Below, in pieces: positions 17,401-26,006 of a stretch of DNA of 64,000 nucleotides (the stretch's first letter is position 1; each line of letters begins with the position of its first letter). The position numbers and the translations under genes are program-made. The notes below the pieces were generated by a model, which saw only the letters and a program-made list of their open reading frames with translations, did not search any database and was not told the DNA's origin. The stretch comes from Channallabes apus (lineage: Eukaryota > Chordata > Actinopteri > Siluriformes > Clariidae): assembly GCA_030522415.1 (NCBI GenBank), contig CM060104.1, forward strand, positions 13,884,229 to 13,948,228, read 5' to 3'.

Positions 17401-19988
17401 TCAATGAAATTATCACTAACAATAAGCTCGACATTTTTCTTCTCACTGAAACCTGGCAAGCACCGGATGATTTTATTCAGTTAAATCTTCTTGCACCTGA
17501 TGGATACAAGTATCTCACCCGACCTCGACTGCATGGCAAAGGGGTGGTCTTGCTGTCATTTACCGGGACAATCTTCGTCTGAAACAACTTGCTTTTCACA
17601 ATACAAACTCATTTGAATACATGGTTTTGAAAGCTGACTGTCTCACAATCATCCTACTCTACTGTCCTCCTAAAACCCAAAATGTCACATGCATTTCTGA
17701 TACAAAGGCAGGCATTTCCACATACAAAGACCATTTATGTAACACAGTGATTGCCATGGTCACTTCACAACCCCATGGTTGGGGTTAGAATCTCTCTTCT
17801 GGTGCATGGAGGTTGCATATTCTTCCCATCCTTTATTTTTTGTGAGGAAATTTTGGTTTCCTCCCACAGTCCAAAGACGTGTTGTGGGCTTTTTTTTTTT
17901 TTTTTTTAACCTTTTTTTTTAAACTGTCTGTAGTATATACAGTAATTGGGTGTATGTGCCCTGTGCCCTATGATGAGTTGACACTCCATACAGAGTGTAC
18001 TTTACCTTCCCACATGTGACCCTACACAATATGGAAATTATTATTATTATTAGTAGTAGTAGTAGTAAATTATAATAATAAAGTAATAATAATAATTTTT
18101 AAATTATCTAATCAGTGCAAATATTACTTCTTTACTGCTATATTTAGTGTATTTAATATACACCTACACATTGGATTAAATAGAACACCCATTACACAGT
18201 ACATATTATGGATATTTAATATGTTGGCCAACAAATGTATATTAGCCATAAACCAATAAGTTATAACAATTTTTGGGAACAAATTTTAAAACTAGTTTTT
18301 GGAATAAATATCATAATAATAATGTAATAACACTGTCCTATTTTTTCCCCCAAAAGATTTTATGTTCCAGAAAAGATCCCAGAAGAGTATATCTACAAAC
18401 TCATGGAGGCAGTACAGTCTACAAGCACAGACAGAATCCCTCAACACTTTATTAGTTTGTTGAAAATGTATGATCAGTTCAAGTTGGATGTTGCTGTGAC
18501 AGGAGACTCCGGTGCAGGAAAGTCTACACTGATCAATGCTCTCCTTGGACTGGATCATGACGATAAAGGAGCTGCACCTACAGGAGTTGTGGAGACCACA
18601 ATGGAACCTACAGTGTTTCAATATCCAGATTGTCCCCAAGTGAGACTGTGGGACCTTCCAGGGATGGGCACACCCTCTTTTAGATCAAAGAGTTATGTAG
18701 AGGCAATAAACTTTCATCTCTATGACATGTTTTTTGTCGTGATATCTGAGCGGTTTAGAGAAAACAATCTGCGTCTGATTGATGAAATACAAAAACAGAA
18801 GAAGCCTTTTTATGTTATTAGAACAAAAGTAGACAGTGACTTGCATGCACAACGTAGGAAACAAAACTTCAATGAAAGTGCGGCTTTATCTGCCATGAGA
18901 GATGAATGTTTAAAATATGTTGAAGGAAAACACCTGCATCCACATATCTTCTTAGTATCGGCCCATGACACAAAGCACTATGAAATGCAGAACCTCAAGG
19001 ACACCTTTGAAATGGAAGCTTCAGAACTTAAAAGAGAGGTTTTTCCTCTGTTCCTGGTGAATTTGTTCAGTGGAGACAGGACGAAACAAAGGTAAGCTTT
19101 TTTGATTGTGTATTTTTGCCACTATATTTTAGTATTAACAATACAATACTCTAAAGCTTTTAAAACGATGACTTGGTACGTTTAAGATCAAGACAACAGT
19201 TTATTTTCTCTTGCCCCCCCCCCCCCCCCCCCCCAACACGCACACACACCAGGACTATTATGCAACGTGCATTGACGAGTGGAAAAATCAGTGAAGAGGA
19301 AATATTGGACCTGAGAAATTTCTGCAAATGTTTTAACATTGCAAATAGAACCGAAGTGCTTACAACTACACTGGAAGCTCTTGATCACTTTCAGCTTGAT
19401 GTGGCTGTTTTAGGGGAGACAGGATCTGGAGTAACCACTCTTCTAAATGGCCTAACGAGATCGCAGAATGCCTTTTACTCAGTGCTTGGAATGCCAGCAA
19501 CAAGTCCACAGTACCCAAATGTCAGATTTTGGGATGTGTCAGGAATAGAGAACATTATGATGAACTCCTTGGATACGATGAAACAAATTTTGGATCATTT
19601 TGATTTCTATGTGCTTATTGTGACAGAATGGGAAAAGGCACACCACATTGACCTTGCAAGAGTTATTAAAAATTTACGAAAGCAGTACCACTTTGTACAG
19701 ACAAAGATTGACTGCTATTTGCAGGGCCAAGAAGATTTGTGTGTTCCTGAGATTGAAATTCTAGATGGCCTTCGAGCCCAGTGTGCTGAGGAGCTTCAGA
19801 TGGCAAGTGTTAACAATTCACAGCTATTCGTCATAAACAGTTTAGACAGAGATGCTTTTGACTTTGTCAGTCTGGAGAGTGTATTAGGCAGTGACCTGGA
19901 CACTATAAGGACAAGTGCTTTTGCATATTATGTTGACAGAACTTTGAGAAACAAAAAGCAAGCACAAAGCAGCTGTCAGATATTATAG
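9320..19988 (+). CDS. Immunity-related GTPase (IRG), tandem GTPase plus pseudo-GTPase with CaaX tail
   Basis: Three coding exons: 9320-9333 (MESF plus two bases), 18357-19091, 19253-19988. Phases match at both junctions and give 494 residues. The first domain has a complete P-loop, GDSGAGKS (54-61), the G3 motif DLPG (104-107) and TKVD (161-164), as in IRG GTPases of interferon-induced cell-autonomous defence at pathogen vacuoles. The second half repeats the fold, but its P-loop is GETGSGVT (304-311), with Val in place of the essential Lys. G3 is DVSG (344-347) and TKID (400-403) remains, so it is probably a quasi-GTPase. The protein ends CQIL, a CaaX box predicted to be geranylgeranylated, which implies membrane attachment. 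An ISRE precedes the start. The first exon assignment rests on phase fit, a strong GTAAGTG donor and the ISRE; it lies 9 kb from exon 2 and is less certain than exons 2 and 3. Confidence 0.85.
10207..10246. repeat. (CTAT)n microsatellite
   Basis: About ten tandem TATC units. Confidence 0.9.
10488..10830. repeat. Two-copy tandem duplication of about 165 bases
   Basis: Two diverged copies carry the same ordered phrases (ACATGTCTCTGAGAC, CACAGCCAGTAGGAAGGGG, AGGAAAATATGTTTC, AAAGACAGTG). The first is about 10488-10645, the second about 10648-10830. It lies in IRG intron 1 and is not recognised as a known repeat. Confidence 0.7.
10912..11728 (-). mobile_element. Internally deleted Tc1-like element
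   Basis: The ends CTCAGCAAAAAAAGAAACG and the inverted GTTACTTTTTTTGCTGAG are flanked by TA, and the element sits at the end of a (TA)n run. At 817 bases it is about half the length of a full Tc1. It keeps an open frame that fuses the DNA-binding part to the C-terminus of the transposase. Confidence 0.88.
11082..11480 (-). CDS. Deleted Tc1 transposase: DNA-binding domain fused to C-terminal tail
   Basis: An open frame of 132 residues. Residues from about 9 to 72 (MPRVPAHLRERALGMLQGG through GRPRVTTPAQ) are the helix-turn-helix and the GRP linker of a Tc1 transposase. From about residue 85 onward (WYRMATTTVRVTPG to AAGGHTRY) it is the extreme C-terminus. The whole DDE catalytic core is missing, with no frameshift. 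Such a product could bind the element ends but not cut. Whether it is expressed is unknown; an internal deletion that happens to stay in frame is the simpler view. Confidence 0.6.
   Translation of the reverse strand: MKNTQRKMPRVPAHLRERALGMLQGGMRTADVARAINRNVRTVRCLRQRYRETGRTADHPRSGRPRVTTPAQDGYIRISHLHDWYRMATTTVRVTPGTHNPSISQQELTNLVQSMRRRCTAVLQAAGGHTRY
11735..13296 (+). mobile_element. Tc1-like transposon with about 210-bp terminal inverted repeats
   Basis: Ends read CAAACCGGATTCCAAAAAAG and its inverse, flanked by TA, with a second internal AAAAAAGTTGGGACA motif near each end (IR/DR layout). It is inserted between two oppositely oriented CTCAGC-type elements in TA-rich DNA. The transposase gene runs rightward but is damaged. 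Confidence 0.92.
12079..13074 (+). pseudogene. Tc1 transposase, frameshifted
   Basis: Starts MGRGSPIPTMLHRKIVEQY with a clear N-terminal helix-turn-helix, then the first catalytic Asp in VLWSDESRFE. Near 12775 the frame is lost inside the expected FQQDN motif and continues in another frame to VRRRGDAIQW. The third catalytic position is also changed: PDLSPIKNIW has Lys where the DDE glutamate should be. Two independent lesions make it non-functional. Confidence 0.9.
13303..13668 (+). mobile_element. Truncated Tc1-like element, mirror of the copy at 10912-11728
   Basis: Begins CTCAGCAAAAAAAGTAACG after TA and reads into the transposase start (ATGCCCAGGGTC, residues MPRVAAHLRERALGMLQG). It then breaks off and ends with a piece of the opposite terminus (AAAGTCAGAGGA). 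It is the inverted counterpart of the right part of the 10912-11728 element, with the CAAACC-type element between them. Confidence 0.8.
13982..14170 (+). repeat. tRNA-derived SINE, degenerate
   Basis: The A-box-like AGCACTGTGGTTAAGG and a family body (CCAGGCTGCCAATGGCTG, ACTCTCAACTGCTTGG) match the type at 38845-39060. A CAAA-rich stretch follows. Confidence 0.6.
14303..15836 (-). mobile_element. L2-type LINE, 5'-truncated
   Basis: On the minus strand the order is reverse transcriptase C-terminal half, 3' UTR and a TTGAA-repeat end (AATAAAATTGAATTGAATTG read leftward), as in fish L2-clade LINEs. A (TAA/ATT)n stretch at about 14402-14436 lies in the UTR. Two frames cover the RT tail. Confidence 0.85.
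15003..15836 (-). pseudogene. LINE reverse transcriptase C-terminal fragment
   Basis: The upstream part (15836-15528) contains DIKDWMTNNFLLLNSDKTE and VKDLGVILDSNLSF, the thumb-side RT region of L2/CR1-like LINEs. The downstream part (15464-15003) contains SRLDYCNALLGG, ITPILSSLHWLPV and FSYLAPKLWNSLPDSVR, the typical C-terminus. A stop or frameshift separates them, and the endonuclease and RT catalytic core are missing, so the copy is dead. Confidence 0.85.
15890..16096 (+). repeat. SINE fragment with (TG)n expansion
   Basis: GTTAGCACTGGCC, GGGTTCTATTCCC, CCAGGGTGTCCCC and CTGGGATAGAATCCAG are diverged copies of the 896-1247 family. A (TG)n run occupies 15959-15978. Confidence 0.65.
16097..16400 (-). 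mobile_element. L2-type LINE 3' end fragment
   Basis: ATTCAATTCAATTTTATTTG on the plus strand is the inverse of the LINE tail. The 3' UTR phrases (CTTCCTGAGATGG, GAGGAACCAGACTCAACAGG) are shared with 14303-14650 and, inverted, with 62570-62857. Confidence 0.8.
16500..17700 (+). mobile_element. LINE 5' fragment: leader and start of the endonuclease domain
   Basis: A GC-rich leader with several short frames is followed by a frame from ATG 17044 (MDIGYSPSQLRALN). After a frameshift near 17390 comes the apurinic endonuclease start, KLDIFLLTETWQAPDDF and GYKYLTRPRLHGKG, typical of L2-like LINEs. It breaks off near 17700. It is the opposite end and opposite orientation of the LINE pieces to its left, so it is a separate insertion or a rearranged one. 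Confidence 0.7.
17780..18010 (+). repeat. SINE fragment, degenerate
   Basis: GTGCATGGAGGTTGCATATT, TTTCCTCCCACAGTCCAAAG and GACACTCCATACAGAGTG are diverged forms of the 896-1247 family, with a poly(T) tract at about 17890-17908. Confidence 0.6.
19215..19234. repeat. C homopolymer near an acceptor site
   Basis: About 20 consecutive C just before the AG acceptor at 19251-19252 of IRG exon 3. It acts as an unusual polypyrimidine tract and is likely length-polymorphic. Confidence 0.8.
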
Positions 19989-20960
19989 CTGCATGACTGT
20001 CTTCAGGGTGTTGTTCTCTTTGACAGTGGGCTATTTTTAAAAAAAACATGAATACCAAATTTTATCCAATGTTTACGTAATCACTTGAAATGTATTAATA
20101 ATGAGTCTTGAACTTGCTGACAATCTATTTTCGCATTCAGAGTGCGGAAAAGTAAGAAAGTGAAGAAATTTTTCCATTCAGGGTGAAGAAAAGTCAGAAA
20201 GTGAAGAAATTCCCACCCAGGGGACAAAAATATACACTACCTGTATTTAAATATCCAATCGAATTTAAAAACATATGTCAACATGCAGAATAGTTGCAAA
20301 TCAGTTACAATACAAGAATTAGCATTAACTTTTTGATCAGGTGGTCTTTTTTAGTTACATGCGCTATGATGCGCTTTTCTCCTTGTACTGTTCTTCCTAC
20401 ACCCTACGACTGTGTTTCTACAAACTACTGTACCTCATACCACAGTAGCTAGTTTTACAAGCTGCACTTACAACTTTTGGTCTTACAACAAAACAACTTT
20501 TGGTCATGAACTATATCATGTTGGGTGTTTTTTTTCAGGACAATCTGTATTGATCTCTTTTTCAGATTACGTATAATTGGTTTCTGTGTTATGTTTGTCT
20601 GTTTTGCTTTTATTGTTTTTGTTGTGGTTATTGTTGATGATTGTCTTATTTTATTATTATATGATTATTGTTATATGATGATGATTATCTCAGTATTATT
20701 AGATGCACATGTTATTTATTAAATGTGAGTTATGGTGCATGACTTTAGGGTCCACAGTTTAATGTTGATCTCAAGTTACTGTTCTTCCTGGAAGTTTTGG
20801 ATGTTCAAACAAGCCCTTCTTAAAATCAATGTGAGAACAGGGATAAACAGAACCAGTCAGAATAAACATGATTTAAAATGTATTTGGGTTAAAGACCTAA
20901 GAGAACTGTAAATTATTGTGATATCTGGTATGAACTAATAAAGACATTGATCTCATTATT
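19989..20960 (+). other. Probable 3' UTR of the IRG gene
   Basis: No reading frame of note follows the TAG. The first convincing AATAAA is at 20937-20942, giving a 3' UTR near 970 bases. A short tandem similarity (GAAAAGTAAGAAAGTGAAGA) occurs at 20149-20205. Confidence 0.5.
20937..20942 (+). terminator. Candidate polyadenylation signal of the IRG gene
   Basis: AATAAA about 950 bases after the IRG stop codon. Confidence 0.45.
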
Positions 20961-21212
20961 TTACTACCTGCCTTTTAAATGTTGTTTCAGATTAAAGCTC
21001 ACCTGTTGAAACTAATGTTTAATTATTTACTCAGAGTTTATTCATCATAACATTATATTGATTAAATCAATAAAGAACACTTTTATAATATATAACAATA
21101 TTGAAGGTTATATTGAATGGTACAGTGGTATTGAATGGTAGAGACCTGCGCGGGACGGATTTTTCCGTCCCGCTCCCGCAACATTTTGTCCCGCTCCCGC
21201 AAAAATATATAT

Positions 21213-22502
21213 TACACTCTAAAAAATGCTGGGTTGTTTTTTCTACCCAAACGCTGGGTAGCCACTGTTGGGTCATTTTTCTGGGTTATTTTCAGAGAGT
21301 TGGGTAGTTTTTGTGTAACCCAGCTACTGGGTTAAAGTTTGCTTGGCCCCTCCCCCAAAGTTCACCGGTGGATTCAGCGGCTGTCACTCAGCTTCGTGTC
21401 TCTTGAGCTCCCACACCGCTGATGACGGTTCATCCTCCTCGGACATTTAAGGGAAAATGACGTTAAATACAAGGTCTGTATACACATGTTCACTCACCTA
21501 ATTCACATATGACTGAAAAATTATTACTATATGTAACATTTATTACTGTTACCGTGTTAAGGTTACACACAAACTTTCCGGCTGGTCTGAAGTACTGGAT
21601 GATAATTTAGCTGAGAATAGCTGCTAGCCATAAACCCCACCTGTGTATGAAAGAAACGGCTAAGATGTCTGAGCTTTTTAGCTTTCTCTGTAGAATGTTT
21701 GCAGGGATACGAAGATGGTGAAGTGATGAATGAACGCTAAACTGTTAACTGTAGCGCTAGCATGACGCAGGCTTTTAGTTAGTTTGCTAGCGTTAGCAAC
21801 CACTTTAGAACTTTATTAATGTCACTGCTTGAGACAACAAAATGCTGGGGTGTTACAAAACACTGACCCTCTCACAAATATGCAGACCTGCTAACCCTCC
21901 CGTTTTTCACTACCTAGTAATTTACTCTGCGGTCAAATTTCTCCTGCGTTTCTCCCGAGTTATAATATTTACACCTTTCCCCCTTTGGAAAGTATGCAAT
22001 TGTATCACCAGTAATTGCATGTAAGCTAACCAGGTAGCCCTCTTTAACCAAAGTTAAATTAACTACAGGAAAAAGTACCACAGCTGTACAGATTAGTACT
22101 AGATGGAAGTATTAATATTTTGGTGATTGTAATGTACCAGTATGACACCAGCTATGACTTTTTTTTCGGTAATTATCTTAAAATCAATGCAGATTACAAT
22201 ATCAACTAGTCTGACATAAAGTGCTGTATCCTACAAGCCATGCTTATTTTGCTGTTTTATTTTTGGTAGTAGCTGTCTCTATGTTTTTGTTTCAGGTTAC
22301 CTATACCCTATCTTAATGGGCAGCTTTGTCATTTTTTAGTATCAATCCTATTTCACACTAAATTAATAGTCTTACGCAGTTTAATCTTTGCTATTCAACA
22401 AAATTTTAACTTTTTTATTTCTTTCTTTCTAAGGTTGGAACCAACATGGTGGAATACCTCCAGCAGGCTGAAGTGTCGAGGCCGTACCCCTACATCCTGA
22501 CG
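21213..22502 (+). mobile_element. Left part of an element with a CACTCTAAAAAATGCTGGG terminus, interrupted
   Basis: Near-identical to 47766-49065. It starts ACACTCTAAAAAATGCTGGG and contains an exon-1-like ATG at 21458. Near its right side is an acceptor-flanked exon starting GTTGGAACCAACATGG, which is cut by the large element at the 9-bp site ATCCTGACG (22494-22502). Confidence 0.85.
22494..22502. other. Left 9-bp target-site duplication of the large element
   Basis: ATCCTGACG is repeated at 35639-35647. The uninterrupted copy of the host at about 49069-49077 has it once, which proves the insertion and its exact borders. Confidence 0.95.
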
Positions 22503-22723
22503 ACCGGGGTGAAGTTGGTTTTATATTGGACATTCGCTACATATTCAAGATTATCTCATCTGTTTATAAAGAAATAAATACCCAAAAACGACAAATCGCA
22601 TATTTTCTTACTCTGGAGTAGACAGAGAAACTAGTACAAATAAAAATATTTTTAGATCTTCTCCTGTTACAGCCTGCTGGAGCTAAATCTTTCAGAAACG
22701 CTGCTTACCGCTGATTTATAGCA

Positions 22724-23005
22724 ATGGAGCTACTAAGGGACCGTCTAAAAAGTGCATGGCCAAGACCCCAACGTTTGTTTACTGAAGAATATACACGATT
22801 ACTGAGGAATACCTCACAGGACATCAAACATATTACACTGTTAGGCTACAGTATGGCTTATTTGTATATTTATTTGTTTGTTGAATTCATTAATAATTAT
22901 TTTAATGTACATTATGAAATAAATTATTACACAGACAATTCTTGTGCCAATAAAACAGATAAGTTGTTCACTCAGAGTCGGGCTGTTTTTATGACTGTAC
23001 TATAA
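22724..23005 (+). CDS. 93-codon frame in the left arm, function unknown
   Basis: The frame begins MELLRDRLKSAWPRPQRLF and has an identical partner, one residue different (Gln for Lys), on the other strand of the right arm at 35137-35418. The N-terminal 45 residues look protein-like and charged. The rest is AT-rich and hydrophobic (YLYIYLFVEF), ending in the first tandem-repeat unit. It may be a leader exon of the transposase or a short accessory protein. Its conservation may simply reflect near-identity of the arms. No family was recognised. Confidence 0.35.
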   Translation: MELLRDRLKSAWPRPQRLFTEEYTRLLRNTSQDIKHITLLGYSMAYLYIYLFVEFINNYFNVHYEINYYTDNSCANKTDKLFTQSRAVFMTVL

Positions 23006-24838
23006 TCCACTCCATCATAGCTAATAACTACAACCATTGCCTTTGCAATATTCAGTTTGATAATTTTTTTATTAATTTTTAATAAAAAAAAATATAAATT
23101 TTCAATAGCTTTTTTGTTAAGTGGGTTACACATGTAAATCCAACTGGACTATAATCCACTCCATCATAGCTAATAACTACAACCATTGCCTTTGCAATAT
23201 TCAGTTTGATAATTTTTTTATTAATTTTTAATTAAAAAATTATTAATTTTCAATAGCTTTTTCATTAAGTGGGTGATGCAGGTAAAACCAACTGGACTAT
23301 AATCCACTCCATCATAGCTAATAACTACAACCATTGCCTTTGCAATATTCAGTTTGATAATTTTTTATTAATTTTTAATAAAAAAATTATTAATTTTCAA
23401 TAGCTTTTTTGTTAAGTGGGTTACACATGTAAATCCAACTGGACTATAATCCACTCCATCATAGCTAATAACTACAACCATTGCCTTTGCAATATTCAGT
23501 TTGATAAATTTTTTTATTAATTTTTTATTTAAAAATTATTAATTTTCAATAGCTTTTTTGTTAAGTGGGTTACACATGTAAATCCAACTGGACTATAATC
23601 CACTCCATCATAGCTAATAACTACAACCATTGCCTTTGCAATATTCAGTTTGATCATTTTTTTATTAATTTTTTATTAAAAAATTATTAATTTTCAATAG
23701 CTTTTTCGTTAAGTGGGTTACACATGTAAAACCAACTGTACTATAATCCACTCCATCATAACTAATAAATACAACCAGTCCCTTTGCAATATTCAGTTTG
23801 ATAAATTTTTTTATTCATTTTTAATAAAAAAATTATTAATTTTCAATAGCTTTTTCATTAAGTGGGTGATGCAGGTAAAACCAACTGGACTATAATCCAC
23901 TCCATCATAGCTAATAACTACAACCATTGCCTTTGCAATATTCAGTTTGATCATTTTTTTATTAATTTTTTATTAAAAAATTATTAATTTTCAATAGCTT
24001 TTTCGTTAAGTGGGTTACACATGTAAACCCAACTTCACTATAATCGACTCCATCATAGCTAATAACTACAACCATTCCCTTTGCAATATTCAGTTTGATC
24101 ATTTTTTAATTATTTTTTTATTAAAATATTATGAATTTTCAATAGCTTTTTCGTTAAGTGGGTTACACATGTAAAACCAACTGGACTATAATCCACTCCA
24201 TCATAACTAATAACTACAACCATTGCCTTTGCAATATTCAGTTTGATAAATTTTTTTATTAATTTTTTATTAAAAAATTATTAATTTTCAATAGCTTTTT
24301 TGTTAAGTGGGTTACACATGTAAATCCAACTGGACTATAATCCACTCCATCATAGCTAATAACTACAACCATTGCCTTTGCAATATTCAGTTTGATAATT
24401 TTTTTATTAATTTAAAAAAAAAAAATATTAATTTTCAATAGCTTTTTTGTTAAGTGGGTTACACATGTAAATCCAACTGGACTATAATCCACTCCATCAT
24501 AGCTAATAACTACAACCATTGCCTTTGCAATATTCAGTTTGATAATTTTTTATTAATTTTTAATAAAAAAATTATTAATTTTCAATAGCTTTTTTGTTAA
24601 GTTGGTTACACATGTAAAACCAACTGGACTATAATCCACTCCATCATAGCTAATAACTCCAACCATTGCCTTTGCAATATTCAGTTTGATAATTTTTTGT
24701 TATTAATTTTTAATAAAAAAAATATTAATTTTCAATAGCTTTTTCATTAAGTGGGTGATGCAGGTAAAACCAACTGGACTATAATCCACTCCATCATAGC
24801 TAATAACTACAACCATTCCCTTTGCAATATTCAGTTTT
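23000..24838 (+). repeat. Left subterminal array of 148-bp tandem repeats
   Basis: The phrase ACTATAATCCACTCCATCAT recurs about every 147-150 bases at 13 sites (near 23000, 23150, 23298, 23445, 23594, 23742, 23891, 24039, 24187, 24336, 24483, 24630, 24780). Each unit has a conserved half (CCTTTGCAATATTCAGTTTG) and an A/T-run half of variable length. Variants alternate GTGGGTTACACATG and GTGGGTGATGCAGG. Confidence 0.95.
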
Positions 24839-25992
24839 TTATTAAAAATTCTTTTCATTATTCTCTCTTTTCTTTTTTTTGGCTAAACATATATATTATG
24901 TTATGTTATGTAATAATTTGTTGCTAGAGACTTTCTCTAAATCAGTTGAACGTAAAAATCAGTGTATATTTTTTGCATAATCATAATAATAATAAAGTTG
25001 TAAAGTATATAATTTTTTATTGCATTAATTAAATTTTTTTTTTATTTTTATTAATATAAAATAATCTATCTTGTATAGTCATAATTTCATGCTTATGGAT
25101 ACGTTTTGTGTGTTCGTTTTGTTACATAGTTTAAGCTTAATTTGGCCTGATTGTGTAATACCTCACGGACGTTTCTTTTTCCGAAGCAATAAACATAAAA
25201 AAAAAAAAAAAACCCTAGATGGCGACTGCATGTTGATGACATCAGGTCCTATTCAACATATTCACCTTAAATTTCATAATATTCAGAATTCCTTGCAAAT
25301 ATTTTTATAGAGTTTTTTATACTATTTTTTAATGTTTTTCCTTCATTCAATATATTCAATATTGCCAAATTATTTCTGTATATATTAATTACAGACTATT
25401 CATGCTTCATGTAATATGTATTTTGAGCAGTTGTATTAAATTCAAATATCTTTAAACAAACTTTTTTGGCACCTTAACACTGCCATTTTAAAACTCAAGA
25501 AGGCATAAGCGAACATGGCTAGATCTAAAAAGTTTGTTAACTGCCAATATTTTGAAAAGTTAAACATATTTATTTACAGTCATTTTTCCCCACTTACGAG
25601 CAGTCTTGCAAGGGCCTATAGTGGCCAGTGCCATCATTTGCTTTATTATAGCAGTTAACGGTAGCGTTTCAAGCGAAAGCCATCTTGCTTAATTGAAGTT
25701 TCCAAATTAATCATTAATTAAGAATTTGAGAAATGATCAAAATAGGTGGCACAGTTTATAGACTGAGCGGGGAGAAGTTCTGAAGTTGAATTATCCATCC
25801 AGCGGGTATGAGAAAACCAGGCCAAAATCTTCTACTTGGTGTTGTTTACATCTACTTGAAGGTTTGGTGTTTTCTCTGAATGCAGTATTGAGGTATGGTA
25901 ATATACAAACTCCAGGATTGTTGCCACATTTTGCTTAGTACATTTCCAAATGTTAATGAACTACACATTTTAATTACAATGTTTTTTTACAG
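24839..25992 (+). other. Leader region between the left array and the transposase exon
   Basis: Very AT-rich, ending in a good acceptor (TTTTTTTACAG) just before the transposase start. It should hold the intron of a leader exon. A short ATG frame at 25071-25310 shows no recognisable domain. Confidence 0.5.
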
Positions 25993-26006
25993 CCAGATAA
26001 AACACA

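Larger units (their letters stand above)
22503..24838 (+). repeat. Left inverted arm of the large element
   Basis: The outer 500 bases are inverted at 35137-35638 with few differences. The inner 1.84 kb is the tandem array. The arm may contain the promoter, because the transposase exon at 25993 begins at a splice acceptor and needs an upstream leader exon. Confidence 0.9.

Noticed and set aside
23000..24838. Regularly spaced repeats that resemble a CRISPR array
   Set aside because: Units are about 148 bases, nearly identical over most of their length, and part of the arms of a eukaryotic transposon. There are no short repeats with unique spacers.
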